64,000 nucleotides of DNA from Typhlomys cinereus (lineage: Eukaryota > Chordata > Mammalia > Rodentia > Platacanthomyidae), in contig JALPQD010000395.1 of the NCBI GenBank assembly GCA_023101885.1, positions 382,001-446,000 on the forward strand. Reading direction: 5' to 3'. Position numbers and translations under genes: made by a program. Below are positions 50,416 to 63,470 of the stretch, piece by piece (positions within the stretch are counted from its first letter, which is position 1; every line of letters begins with the position of its first letter). The notes under the pieces were generated by a model. The model was not told where the DNA came from and ran no database searches. It worked only from the letters and a program-made list of their open reading frames with translations.

Positions 50416-51859
50416 ACACACACATTCCTACACCTCACTGCTTGCCTTTTGCGCCCACGGCTTCTGGGGGTGGGGCTCACCTAGTCATGTGGAAGACGAG
50501 GTTGCTGTTCTGATCCTTCTCGTCCTCGTGGAGAAACTGAAAGGCCACCAGGAGGCTGTAATCCAGCACGTTGAGCTCCCTCAGGAAGGCCGTGTCCAGC
50601 TCCATCTGGCGGAGGAACCAGTTCCGCTGGGACCCTGTGGGAGCAACAGCGCCCGACCTGAGCGCTCGCCGGGTGCTGGCCACAGTGCTCCGCGCTCCGG
50701 CCCAACAGGGCGGGCATCAGTTCTCATCCCATTTCACAGATAGACACACTCCGGTATAATGTACCTTGCATACCCGGTTGCATGTCTGGAGCCAGAATTT
50801 GAACCCTGACCAGCATGTAGGCTGCTGAGAACTTGGGCAAGAGGGCAATATCAGAGTCCTCGCATTCCAAACTGCACCCCCACACACACACACAGGGGAA
50901 GAGGAAGCAGGCAGTGACCACGCCACAGCTCACCCAGCTTGATCATCTTGTCATGAAAGTTGCAGTCCTTCAGCACCAGAATAAGGGGGCTGCCCTCAGG
51001 GGTTGGCTCCACCCAGCGACTCACCTCGCAGCCCTTGATGTCGTACCTGGGAAGGTAGCGACACACAGGGAACCTCACAGAAGTTACTGGAAGCAAGAGC
51101 TTCCACTGTGACTGTCCCTGTGAGCACCCAATCATACTGGATGGCACCCCCCCAAACTGTGTCCCCCCAAACACCAAAAGAGATGAAACCGAGGCTCGGT
51201 GTTTCCAGCCCCTTTGTCCAGTACCATGCGGTAAGCAGAAGAACAGAGAGGATTCCAGGCACAGAGATCCCCATCAGGTTGGCATCCCTACTCCAATTAA
51301 CTTCTCTTAGTTTTAATAAGGACGGTTGGCCAAGTGGGGCAGCCCTCTCCTGTAACCCCAGCACTGGGGAGGTAGAGGCAAGTGGAAGGCAAGATGGAAG
51401 CTAGCCTGGGCTATACAGGGAGACCCTGTCTCAAACTAAAACTTATTTTAAAAGAAAAGGGGTGGGGCTGGAGATGTAACTCAGTGGCACAGGACCTGCC
51501 TACATAGGCAAAGCCTTGGGTCCCATCCATCCCCCACCAAAAATAAATGAATGTAAATATCTCAACAGAGTGCTTAGTGTACGAGTGCTCAAGGGAATGG
51601 GCTGGAGAAATGGCTCAGCGGTTAAGCCTCTGCCTTGCAAGCAGAGGGTCCTGATTTGGGATCCTGGATCCTAGTAAAAATGCCAGGCAGAAACCGGCAG
51701 CAGCCTGTACTTCTGGTGCCAGAAGGCAGAGCCTGGGAAACTCCAGAGCAAAAGCAAAGAGGAGGTACAAACAGTCCAAGGTGATCCTGAAGTCACCCTT
51801 GGGCCCCCACAGGTACACACGGTGCCCTCTGATACACACACACACACACACACACACGC

Positions 51860-51905
<46 letters not shown>

Positions 51906-54900
51906 AGAGAGAGAGAGAGAAGTTGGTGGTGAAGGTCAGTTTACAGCTCAAAGATCTTGGGGACCCTGCTCTTGCTGGGGCTCAGTTTTGTGACTGCCTC
52001 GCGGGTCAGGGTGAGCCGTGCTGCGTTGTGGGAGGACTCACCTCTCGGAGATACGGTAGGTGGGGTAGAAGACGCTCTGCATGATGATGAAGTACTTCTA
52101 GGGACGGGGATGGAGAGAGAAGTCAGGACCTCAGGACTTCGCTCTCCAGCTACCGCCTCTGCCCAGCCGCCTCGCCCGGGCCTCACCCACCTTCTTTCCC
52201 TGGGCCACGCGCAGACTGTGCACTCCTGGGGGAGGAGACAGCGGCAGGTGAGGGACGCTCACTCCACAAACCCAGCTCCAAGCCCCTCTTTACACCTCGG
52301 AGGAATCCTGAGCCCGCCCTGCAGGCCCCGTCCCCAGACTCCTTTCCTCTGCTAGAGTTCTCTAGCAGAAGCCTTGGTGAAGCCCCCCACCTTCCCAAGC
52401 GTCTCCCCGCCCACAAACTCCCAAGACCCTCCAATCCCAAACCTACCCCTCCGGGCCCGGCTCCCCAAGTTACTTTGCCGCCTAGGACCCGCCCCCAGCC
52501 TCCTACCCAGCAGCCGCGCCAGCAGCGAATGTGGGTGCTTCTGCAGGTGCTGGACATACCGCGGCAGGTGGGCCAGCAGTACCTGCACCTCGTGGCGACT
52601 CTGGGTCTTCAGGAAGAAGCGCTGGTCGTGGCTGCGGGGCGGACACCGGAGGCCACAGTCTAGATCTGGCTGCGGACGATCCCACCGCACCCCTGACCCT
52701 TCCTTGCGCACCAGAATCTCTCCACCAGGTTCCAGCCCTACCTGCCCACTTTCTCCTTATTGAGTCTCCACGTGGCCCTGACCCACCCTACCCAGGCCGT
52801 TGTTTGTCCCCCAGAGGGCATCTCTTGGGCCCTCGCCTCCACCCTGGCCCGCTCCCGCTGGAAGCTCACGACAGGAAGAAGCTGGCCTTGCTCCTGGAGG
52901 TGCTGAGGAACTGTAGGTAGGGGGCCCCCGGGCCCAGCGTATTCTGATAGTCCTGCTCTTCTAGGCCCATGGAGCGCCGCAGGCTGGCAAAGACCCGGCC
53001 AGCCAGGGTGTCCAACTCGAAGCCCTGTGAAAGAGACAGAGCAGCCCCAAGGAGGCCCCACTGGAGTCCAGATGTGTGTAGTTGATCCTGGTGTGGGAGG
53101 GACGCGGTATCCACACCATTCCAGTGGGGGCCCAGGAACAAGCACCCCACTAACAAGTGGGGAAGCCCAGCGGGCAGAAACCTGAGCAGAGACCAGAAGG
53201 GCCCCTCCCCCACTGCCCCACCGGAGTGGTGGGACTCCTACCTCTTCATGAACCTGGGTCATAACTTCTGAGAAATCCTCCTGGGTGGGTGGTCCCTGTA
53301 AGGGTGGGTAGAGAGTCTCAGGGAAGAGTCCCCCACTGCCCACCAAGATCTCCAAGTGCTGGACGCCTGACCTGGTTCCCTAGCTCCCGGGAATCCGATT
53401 CCTTGGGGGAAATAGCACCTAATGTGTCTCTGCAGATGGAATTCTACCCTGCTCAGGACTGGAGGAAGGAGAGACATCATATGCCACGTGACCTGCCTGA
53501 CCCCCGAGAGAGTGTCAGGATTGGAGGAGGTGACCCCTGAACTGACATCCGGAGGGGAGTGGAGAGGGGGAGCAGGGTGCTCACTGCAATGGAAAGAGCA
53601 CTGATGGCCGGCAGCAGGCAAAAGGCCAGAACGCCCAAAGCCAGAATTGGGGTGGAAAATGTGAGGACGAGGCAGGACAGCTGGCTCTTGCCACCAGCAA
53701 CACCTGGCGACCATGCGGAGTCCCAGCGGCCACAGGAGACTTCCAATAGGGTTAGGTTGTGGTCAGATGGTGCATGCACACACACAAACGACATGTGGAC
53801 TCACCCCCTTTGCCAGGCTGCTGAGCTTGGCCTGTGGGTGACAGTATCTGCTGAGCCAGCGTGGCCCCAGCCTGAGCCCCAGGGAGGATGGGCTGGACTG
53901 GCCAGGTGGGGGTGGGGGCCTTTTCAACCATACAGGCCGACAGGGGTGGGGAACTCAGAAACAAGGGATATGGTCAACTCCTATCTATAATACATATGGT
54001 ATAATAGGCCTAGAAAGAGACAGAAGGCCCTACAGCCACCACTTAAGTCCAGAGGTTCCTTATACCCCAACAATCAGGGGTTTCCAGTTTCTACACCAAT
54101 GTCCCTCTCTGCTGGCCTAAGTTCCTGCCTTCCTTGTGCCGACAGGCCTCTCTGATTCCCCAAGGTGGGTATATTTACAAGACAGAGCATCAGCTGGCTC
54201 TCACCCTCCAATGTTTGGGATTCAAAAGATGGAAGAATGGCCATTCACCGTGGGTGGGTGGTCCATGGAGACCTGGATGGCAGCCCACAGTCCTGCCTGC
54301 ATCATACAGGTCACCTCGTACAGTTCATGCCCGGGGCAGATCTCAAACAAGCCAACGCGAGCCTGCTTGTGTGTGAGGCGCCAAAAGAAACTGCGGTGGC
54401 GGGAATCGGAAGTGGTTACTCCGTGCCCAGCCTCTGGGGAGGAGGTCAGGATCTAGTGGGAAGAGGAATAGAAAATAAAAGGTATGTTTTCGTGATAGCT
54501 CAGAGAGGAAAGACGCAGGTTCAAATCCCACCTCCTCTATTAATGATACACCTTCCCCAGGTTTCTCTCTCCTCTCTTTCTTGAGCTGTAAAAACCCAAG
54601 AGTAATGCTGCGCCCGTCTCACCAGGTGTTGGGACGGGCCCCACAGCACCTGGCTTTCAAGTATAGGCCAGCTTGGCTCCTGTGGCCAAGCCCAGCCGAC
54701 AATGACTGACTCTCTGGGCCTTGGTGACCTCGGGCCAACGCTAACTGCATCTTCGGTTTTGCAACGCTAGAACTCCAGCCATCCTTGCTGCCAGCTGTCA
54801 ACTGCTCCCGTGGAGTTTGCGGTCCCTGCACAGCTGCACGGCGGGCTACTAGGGATTCCGTGAGATCTATGCTCTCATCAGTGCTGAGTTCCCCCCCCGG

Positions 54901-55300
54901 ACGTCGTGGAGGGCCATCTGGATGTTGAAATCATGCCATTGCTAAGTGGGGTCCCATCTTGCGCCTGAGGTCCTAACAGTCTTGTGAAGGAACTTCATTT
55001 TCCTGGTGAGGAAACTGAGGAAGGACCCCCCCACCCCCGCGCGCACGGCCCCCGCCTAGCGCGCGCGCGCAGGGATACCCGCTAGATCACCACCCGCTTC
55101 ATACCTGCGCCCCATGTGGGGCGTGTCCAGGTCCTCGCCCAGAGCAGGGCCCCTCCCTGGCTGAGACGGGGGCGTGTCCGCACCTCTGGCAGAGAGGAAG
55201 ACCTGGTCCCTGCCCACCCACCCTTCATCTCTTGCCCCCTCTAAAGTCCGCACCTACCTTGCGGGGACCTGGGCTTGGCGCGGCCATCGCCCCCCGCAGC
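46725..55300 (-). CDS. Pip5kl1: Phosphatidylinositol-4-phosphate 5-kinase-like 1, terminal exon frameshifted
   Basis: PIPK-family protein regarded as a scaffold for type I PIP5Ks with little or no activity of its own. Exons found are 55258-55287, 54249-54390, 53242-53295, 52870-53024, 52507-52631, 52191-52225, 52042-52097, 50934-51046, 50481-50634 and 47023-47282. From 54390 down to 50481 every length and phase fits. Recognisable segments are [44 protein letters not shown] and NVLDYSLL. In the terminal exon an extra base near 47218 shifts the frame before ALHILDG, so the conserved [19 protein letters not shown] segment is in another frame. A second coding exon (human residues 10-28 approximately) was not found. 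Either the gene is decaying or these bases are sequence errors. Confidence 0.88.
46742..46747 (-). terminator. Pip5kl1: Pip5kl1 poly(A) signal AATAAA
   Basis: AATAAA on the minus strand about 280 bp below the conserved stop codon, within non-repeat sequence. Cleavage is expected near 46725. Confidence 0.7.
47023..47282 (-). CDS. Pip5kl1: Pip5kl1 terminal exon with one-base insertion
   Basis: Acceptor GCCTAG. The spliced-in frame reads [22 protein letters not shown] for 21 full codons. It should then continue [15 protein letters not shown] but an extra T (minus strand, 47218) intervenes. The conserved frame then stays open for 64 codons to LEAHTE and TGA or TAG at 47023. Read without correction, the frame runs on to a stop at 46907. 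The lost part contains the Asp of LVDLTT, equivalent to the metal-binding IID of PIP kinases. Confidence 0.9.
47590..47745 (-). repeat. B1 SINE, inverted, interrupted by a T-rich stretch
   Basis: The phrase aaagatgatctt is repeated either side of a T-rich stretch at about 47639-47665, so something poly(A)-like was inserted into the B1. Confidence 0.65.
47782..48078 (+). mobile_element. B2-superfamily SINE, subfamily B
   Basis: Head ggactagagagaaggctcag, long intact body, tail AAACAAACAAACAAA. Antisense in the large Pip5kl1 intron. Confidence 0.84.
48270..48405 (-). repeat. B4 SINE, inverted
   Basis: Contains ctacgggcatgtgccaccat then gatggaacccaggacttcg and gctggcaagcacagtacca, that is, inverted B1 followed by inverted ID. 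Confidence 0.7.
48590..48856 (-). mobile_element. B2-superfamily SINE, subfamily A
   Basis: Reverse copy with a perfect 15-bp target duplication, ctacacttctatttt, at 48575-48589 and 48857-48871. Confidence 0.92.
49975..50045 (-). repeat. MIR fragment
   Basis: Contains aagcctcagttgtcacgtct and gtgaaatgggaagg, the conserved MIR core. Confidence 0.55.
50364..50412 (+). repeat. (CA)n microsatellite
   Basis: About 24 CA units, 70 bp downstream of a Pip5kl1 donor, in the intron. Confidence 0.97.
50481..50634 (-). CDS. Pip5kl1: Pip5kl1 coding exon (DYSLL segment)
   Basis: Encodes [17 protein letters not shown] through NLVFHMT. It contains NVLDYSLL, the conserved PIP-kinase DYSLL motif. Acceptor CCACAG, donor GTGAGC. 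Confidence 0.95.
50934..51046 (-). CDS. Pip5kl1: Pip5kl1 coding exon (DIKGC segment)
   Basis: Encodes [14 protein letters not shown] through HDKMIKL, with split codons at both ends. DIKGC replaces the usual PIPK DIKGS. Acceptor TCCCAG, donor GTGAGC. Confidence 0.95.
51320..51450 (+). repeat. B1 SINE
   Basis: ctgtaaccccagcactgggg through gggctatacagggagaccct. Confidence 0.72.
51460..51560 (+). mobile_element. ID-like SINE
   Basis: Head ggggctggagatgtaactca with cctgcctacataggcaaag, then an A-rich tail. Confidence 0.6.
51597..51925 (+). mobile_element. B2-superfamily SINE, subfamily B, with (CA)n(GA)n tail
   Basis: Head gggctggagaaatggctcag. The tail expanded into (CA)n followed by about 55 bp of (GA)n up to about 51920. 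Confidence 0.86.
52042..52097 (-). CDS. Pip5kl1: Pip5kl1 coding exon
   Basis: Encodes [18 protein letters not shown] and a split Arg codon. Acceptor CCCTAG, donor GTGAGT. Confidence 0.93.
52191..52225 (-). CDS. Pip5kl1: Pip5kl1 microexon, 35 nt
   Basis: Encodes [11 protein letters not shown] after a split Gly codon. Acceptor CCCCAG, donor GTGGGT. Identified by exact phase fit between its neighbours. Confidence 0.92.
52507..52631 (-). CDS. Pip5kl1: Pip5kl1 coding exon
   Basis: Encodes [16 protein letters not shown] through HSLLARLL. Acceptor CCGCAG, donor GTAGGA. The FFLKT lysine segment corresponds to the PIPK ATP-binding region. Confidence 0.95.
52870..53024 (-). CDS. Pip5kl1: Pip5kl1 coding exon
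   Basis: Encodes [17 protein letters not shown] through SKASFFL. Acceptor TCACAG, donor GTGAGC. Confidence 0.95.
53242..53295 (-). CDS. Pip5kl1: Pip5kl1 coding exon
   Basis: Eighteen codons, [18 protein letters not shown], phase 0 at both ends. Acceptor TTACAG, donor GTAGGA. Confidence 0.93.
54249..54390 (-). CDS. Pip5kl1: Pip5kl1 coding exon
   Basis: Encodes [17 protein letters not shown] through QVSMDHPPT. Acceptor CCGCAG, donor GTGAAT. It begins with one base of a split codon, which no upstream exon I found supplies. Confidence 0.93.
55062..55073. repeat. (CG)n tract
   Basis: Six consecutive CG units, about 190 bp inside Pip5kl1 intron 1, within CpG-rich DNA. Confidence 0.9.
55258..55287 (-). 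CDS. Pip5kl1: Pip5kl1 first coding exon ([10 protein letters not shown])
   Basis: ATG at 55287 within CpG-rich DNA, ten codons, then donor GTAGGT. The peptide is almost identical to the remembered human start [10 protein letters not shown]. It ends in phase 0, whereas the next exon found needs two extra bases, so an exon is missing between them. Confidence 0.8.
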
Positions 55301-55700
55301 AGCTTTCCGGGATTTCCGCCGCCCCGGCTGCAGGAATCAGGCCCCGCCCCTGACTCATGCCCGACCAATCGCGAGGCTGCTGTCACGCTCGCGCCCAATC
55401 CGCGCGGGGGGCGCTGGCGTTTGCTTGCGGGTCCCGCCCCCGCGGCTGCAGTATCCTTCAGTCCGTGGTCCAGACCGGGCGGGGCCCCCCAGCTTTAGCT
55501 GGGGTCCCTCCGAGAGAGGAATCCCCGAATTTCCGCCTGGGACGAAGATACTAGTCTCCCGGGCCGACCGTGGAGGTGTGTGACCGAAATCTGGTCCCGA
55601 GCGCCTACTGAGGAGTGACATTTCCCTCGTGTGTCTCTCGGGCGAAAAAACTAAGATCCCAGGAAGAAGTGACCGACTGCAGGAGGTCAGAGCACCCGCG
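55288..55700 (-). promoter_or_regulatory. Pip5kl1: Pip5kl1 CpG-rich promoter
   Basis: CpG-dense DNA directly upstream of the first ATG, with several GC boxes and a CCAAT box on the minus strand near 55370 (plus-strand attgg, or gaccaatcgc). No TATA box seen. Confidence 0.55.
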
Positions 55701-55759
55701 GATTCCCTTGGGAGCACCCATTTGGGGGCCAGGACAGCGCTAGCCCGGGGGATTTGTCG

Positions 55760-56154
55760 GTGAGCCTTCAGAAGGGTCCCAGCTACCAGTGTGATCTTTT
55801 AAAAGCATAACTGGATGATGTCACTCTCAGGCTTTAAGCCCCCAGTGGCTTCCCACGACAGCGCAACACACTTCAAACTCCTTGTCATGGCCCCAGGTCG
55901 TCTGTCTCCCTCCAAGTGCATCTCCAGACACCCTACAGCCCTCAGCCAACCTCCTGGCTCCTGCCACCACCTTTTTTCCCACTTCCCGTGCCTCTTTAGA
56001 ATACCTTTCCCTAGACTTTCACTTGCTTTGCTCTTTCTGGCCACCTTGCAGAACCGCATGCACCTCATACTATTGCTGGCATGATTCTCTTGCCTTTAGC
56101 ACACGGGCAGATACTGTCTTGTTCATTCATTTTTAAAAAGATTTGATTTACTAC

Positions 56155-56220
<66 letters not shown>

Positions 56221-57650
56221 CAGCTAGGTGGTGGCAGGAGCCAGAAGGTTGGCTAAGGACTGTAAGGTGTTTGGGGATGGAGGGGGGCAGATGACCTGGA
56301 GTCACCATGAGGAGTTGTTTAAAGAGAACATGTGTCCATTGTACACAACTTTCAGAATCAGTTCTCCCCCTCCACCATGTGGGGTTCAGGGATTGAAACC
56401 AGATTGTCAGGTTTGCGCACAAGACACCCGTGCCTGCTGAGCCATCTTGCTGGCCCCATTTATTCGTTTATTACATGGTCCCCCTAGAACAGATGTACCA
56501 CCAGGGCAGGAGCCACATGGACCTTTCCTGTGTCAGTGCCCAGCATAAACTGGTGCTGGTGGAGTATAGGTTAGACCAATGCCAGTAGCGGTACAGAGGG
56601 CGTTGGTGAGTCCCAAGAGGCTGCAGCAATTACAGAGCAAGTTATTGCTTATGTAGGATCTTGCAGATCTTGGTGGGAGGGACAATCCAGAGAAGCATTG
56701 GGAGGGCAAGAGAGATACTCAACATGTTTCTGGAAGGCTCCTGGTTGTACATAAGGTCAGAATGGCAGGGGAAGGGTGGTTGTATATCAGAGACAAGGTT
56801 GAACAAGGAATGAGAGTGAAGGGGAGTGAGAACTGACATTTGAAGTCATGTCAATGAGGGATGAGGGGAGAGAGCCTGGTGAGAGATAGGACATTGGTTA
56901 TCAGGCTTGAAGCTTTTAGGGGAGCGGCTCAAAGGCCTCTCAGATACTAACCAGGGTCTGGGGATGTAGCTCAGTGGAGTGCTTGCCTAGCATTTCCCAA
57001 GCATCACAGAAACTAGGCACAGTAGTGCACACCTATGAGGGAAGTGGGCACAGGAGGACCAGAAGTTCAAGGTCATCCTTGGCTATATAGCAGTTCAAGA
57101 CCAGTCTGGGCTATGTGAAACCCTATTATTATTATTATTATTTTTAAAGTCCTAGGGCTGGAGAGATGATTCAGGGGTTAAGATTCTGTTTTGCAAGCAG
57201 AAGGTCCTAAGCTGGGATACCAGTCCCACGTTAAAAACAAACAAACAAACAAAAACCACACCAGGCAGACACAGTGGCAGCCCATACTTTCGGCCCTGGT
57301 AGGTGGAGCCTGGGAAATCCAAGAGTGAAGCAAAAAGGAAGTAGAAGCAATCCAGGATGACTCCCGAGAGTTACCCTTGGTCCTCCACAGGGACACACAG
57401 TGTCCTCTGATACACACACACACATAAAATAAACAAATAAAATATTAAAAAAAAAAAAAGCCCGAGTTTATCCTTGCTGTGCTGGTACAGAGAAGACACT
57501 GCTGAGACTCACAGATCTGTGCTGACTCCATCCAATCAGATCCGTCTCAGTCCCATGACTAGGACAGGGACTGTGCAGAGGTGGTACTTGAAGCACCATT
57601 CAATCAGGGCCACCTCGAGGCCCTCCCATGCATGGATGACGCAGAGACAT
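55760..57650. other. Intergenic region between Pip5kl1 promoter and Dpm2 3' end
   Basis: No gene recognised. It holds a (GA)n microsatellite at 56154-56219 followed by an inverted B3-like SINE (to about 56456), a B4 (56955-57125) and a subfamily B SINE at 57152-57460 (head tagggctggagagatgattc). 55800-56110 and 56460-56940 look unique. Confidence 0.6.
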
Positions 57651-57654
57651 ACGC

Positions 57655-60299
<2,645 letters not shown>

Positions 60300-60310
<11 letters not shown>

Positions 60311-60450
60311 CGGTTCCTGATCCGTGGCTCTTCCGGTTGTGAATCGCAGGGCACACCGGGAATTGTAGTCCTTAGGCCTGTCCAGAACCTTACTGCTCAA
60401 GAAGGCCAGACAAGCCTCCTTCCCTGTGCATGTCGGGAAGTGTAGTTTCT
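60300..60450 (-). promoter_or_regulatory. Dpm2: Dpm2 promoter with two ZNF143-type sites and ETS sites
   Basis: On the minus strand, ACTACAATTCCC (60369-60358) is a perfect ZNF143/SBS core and ACTACACTTCCC (60447-60436) is a second match. ACCGGAAG near 60338-60331 and ACCGGATG near 60315-60308 are ETS-type sites. No TATA box. The set is typical of TATA-less housekeeping promoters. Confidence 0.75.
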
Positions 60451-60840
60451 GAAGGGCACTGTGCGAGGGTTGGTTTCTCTTATCTTTAGAGGGCATGGGA
60501 GCCGGGAATTTAGGCTGTCTAAAACCACAAAATTCCCAAAGCTAGAACGAAAGGAGATCCCGTGTTGGCATCTATTTTTCAGTTGAGAAAAGTGAGGCTC
60601 GGTGTTATAATCCGAGTCGGTAGTGAAGGGCTCTTCATCGACTTCAAGGTCTTTCCAGATATCTAGACCCTAATTTGTCTGTGCATGCATGGAAGAAGTG
60701 GAGAGACGGGTCACTGCCAGGCTTAGAACGAGAGGAGGGGCGGATCGGGCAGGATTGGGGAGGCTCTTCCCTGGCAAAGAGGAGGTGCTTCCCTACCATA
60801 GTCCTGGTTCCCAGGCGACCTTTCCCTTCCTTCACTGCAC

Positions 60841-60930
60841 GTCTCTCCAGGGTCCTGGATGTTACAGGTGTCAGACTGATCTTGTGTCTCTCCAGGGTTC
60901 TGGGTGTCACAGGTTTCCAACTGATCTTGT
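60841..60930 (+). repeat. Tandem duplication, 2 x 45 bp
   Basis: Two adjacent 45-bp units both begin gtctctccaggg and end actgatcttgt, differing at about seven sites. Confidence 0.9.
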
Positions 60931-61207
60931 GTGCTGGCCCAGCCTGTGTGCGATCCTTTTCTTCCAGCACTCCACACCTTGAAGACTCCACACCTGGAAG
61001 AACTCACACCTCCACACCTGGAAGTCCCACAGTGGCTGGGCTGACTGCTGCTCACCTATCTGCTCTCAACAGATTACATCCTCTGGGGAAGTTTCTCTTG
61101 CAGCTGGAGGCAGGGGCTCCCACCTTTGTGCCCCTCTGCCCCATGTGTGTTTCCTCCACATGGCTGAATTTTTAAAAATGTATATATGGTTGAATTTTAT
61201 TTCATTT

Positions 61208-61498
61208 AAAAAATTTATTATTTATTCAATTGTGTGTGTGTGCGTATGTATGTGCGTGCGCGCGCGCGCGTGTGTGTGTGTGGAACCACGGACGAATTCG
61301 AGACAAGGTCCACTATGGACCGCTTCCACCTCCTCCTTGTTTACTCTGCCGGGGGATTCACAGGCTCCACCCTACCAGAACCAGAAACATAGGCCACCCC
61401 CGCTTCCCCTGGCGTCTATACGTGGGGTCTAGGATCCGAACTCAGGACCTTCCACCTGCAAGGTAGAGGCTTAACTACCGAGGCACCTCCCCAGCCCC
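61208..61498 (-). mobile_element. B2-superfamily SINE, subfamily A
   Basis: Reverse copy with GT/GC-alternating tail. A 14-bp target duplication, attttatttcattt, lies at 61194-61207 and 61499-61512. Confidence 0.9.
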
Positions 61499-61544
61499 AT
61501 TTTATTTCATTTTTAAAGGATATTTATTTATTTATTTATTTTGC

Positions 61545-61795
61545 AAGTGTGTCTATGTCTATGTGTCTCTATGTGTATCAGAGGGCACTATATGCCTCTG
61601 GCGCCCAAGGGTGACTTTGGGAATCACCCTGGATTGCTTTGCTCTGGAGTTTCCCAGATTCCACCTTTCAGGACCTGAAATACAGGCCACTGCCATTCTG
61701 CCTGGCGTTTTTTACATGGGATCAGGGATCCGAACTTCAGACCTGCCTTCCAGGCAGAAACTTGACTCCTTAACTCCTGAGTCCTCATCTCTAGC
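61545..61795 (-). mobile_element. B2-superfamily SINE, subfamily B, diverged
   Basis: Reverse copy with tcagagggcactatatgcct and gtgactttgggaatcaccct, and an irregular head. Confidence 0.7.
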
Positions 61796-61984
61796 ATTGG
61801 TTGAATTCTGACTGATTTCCTTGATGTTCCACCTGAGGCGTCACTGAGCGACTCATGGCACCAAAAGGATCTCCACACTAAGCAGGAATCTTGAACAGTA
61901 ATGACCTTTAAGAGCAGTAACTTATGGCAGGCATGGTGACACGTCTCTGATCTCTGCATTCCAGAGGTGGATGCAGAATCAGGT

Positions 61985-62130
61985 TTTTTTTTTTTTTTAA
62001 TTATTTTTTTTTCTCTCCCCCTAGTCCCTATTCCCATCCCCCTTCCTTTTCCCCTGACGACCCTCATCTCCCGCCACACTCCCTCCTGTTTTCACGTCTT
62101 TTCACTTGTACGGTCCACTGTGCTTCATCT
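61985..62130 (-). mobile_element. Possible L1 3' UTR fragment, reverse orientation
   Basis: T-runs followed by pyrimidine-rich text (ctctccccctagtccctatt) resemble the arrangement at 36793-37135. No protein-coding remnant is seen. Confidence 0.35.
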
Positions 62131-62646
62131 AGTTTGTCTTTGATGTCATGTGCCTGGCATGATTCATGCTCCAAGTGTCACAGATCAGTGGTTGTCCCAC
62201 CAGATTCATGTCTTCCTTTTCTTCCCTGTCACTTCTCATGAGTCTCTCGGGGAAGTGTGGTGTTTCTTGAGACCTTTCCCTTTTCCTGGTGAGGACAATT
62301 CCCATGCAGTTCTTGTCATGTCCAGGAGATAAGCGTCTGGCCCATCACTGTTTTGCTTCAAGCTTTTATAATCTTACTGCCACCTGTTCCACGATGGAGA
62401 ATCAGGAGTTTGAGTTCATTCTTTCTTACACACTGTTGGAGAACAGCTTGGGTTACACGAGACCTTGTCTCTAAAAGCCCATATAAACAAAATAGAAAAG
62501 CTGGTGACCAGTTCTTTCTTAAAATTCTTTCCCCAAGCCAACTGTCCCCTCCCAGGATTTGTATAAACAACCAGACTGAATGTAAATCTATGGATGTGAA
62601 TTATCACAGAGAACTACTCGAACGTAAGTCATTCCCCTACTTTTTT

Positions 62647-62896
62647 CAATTTTTTATTGTTTATTCAATTGTGCGTGTATGCGTGTGTGCATATGTATGT
62701 GTGTAGAACCACGGACAAATTCCGGAACCACCTCGTTTTACTCTGCCCCGGGATTCACAGGCTGCGCCCTACCAGGACCAGAAACCCAGGCCATCCCCGC
62801 TTACACTAGGCATCTATACGTGGGGTCTAGGATCCAAACTCAGGACCTTCCGCCTGCAAGGCAGAGGCTTAACCCCTGAGCCACCTCTCCAGCCCC
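62647..62896 (-). mobile_element. B2-superfamily SINE, subfamily A, nested at a pseudogene poly(A)
   Basis: Reverse copy ending gagccacctctccagcccc. A 17-bp target duplication cattcccctactttttt lies at 62630-62646 and 62897-62913; the T-run is the poly(A) end of the Dnajc19 retrocopy. Confidence 0.9.
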
Positions 62897-62907
62897 CATT
62901 CCCCTAC

Positions 62908-63470
62908 TTTTTTTTTGATGCTGAGCCATTTTTACCAATTGTAGCTCTGGGGCATTTTATTACAAAAACACAAACTAATGTAAGAACTTAAAATTCATCA
63001 TGCATTTTATAGCTTGAACTTCTAGTATATCTTTGGCGTCATTATTTTTGGCTGCTCTATCCTTTGGTGATTCAGGAGCGTAACTCATTGTGGATCATTT
63101 CTTTCCATTATTGGCAGCACAGCTTAAACCTAGTGTTGAAGCTCCTTTTTGATTCATTGTATTGGGTTCAAACTCACTTCTGTAACAACCGCTGCTGAAG
63201 GCAGATTTTGGTAGATGCGAATCCCACAATAGCAATGGTCAGTTTGACTGCTACCACTGTGCTGGCCATCCATAGTTCAGGCCTAAGGCCACGGCCACTG
63301 CAGACAGCAGCCCGCCTCTGTCCATAGGTCGTTTCCTTCATAAACCGGCAAGAGACTGGGCTCTGGCTGGTGGCCAGTCCCTCCCATGAGGAGCTGCAGG
63401 GAGATGAGATCTTCGGCTGAGATTCCTGCGACATCTGCACCCTCTTCCCAGCTGCCTGTGGTCAGATGTG
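62908..63470 (-). pseudogene. Dnajc19-ps: Processed pseudogene of Dnajc19 (TIM14)
   Basis: DNAJC19 is the J-protein of the mitochondrial import motor. This minus-strand copy starts MASTVVAVKLTIAIVGFA at 63269. It then loses about 17 codons and continues in another frame as LPKSAFSSGCYRSEFEP, then LGLSCAANNGK, and ends with AKDILEVQA near 63010. No introns are present. AATAAA lies at 62961-62956 and a T-run (poly(A)) at 62916-62908. The HPD motif region is deleted, so it cannot act as a J-protein. 5' UTR-like sequence extends to about 63470; that end is approximate. Confidence 0.9.
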
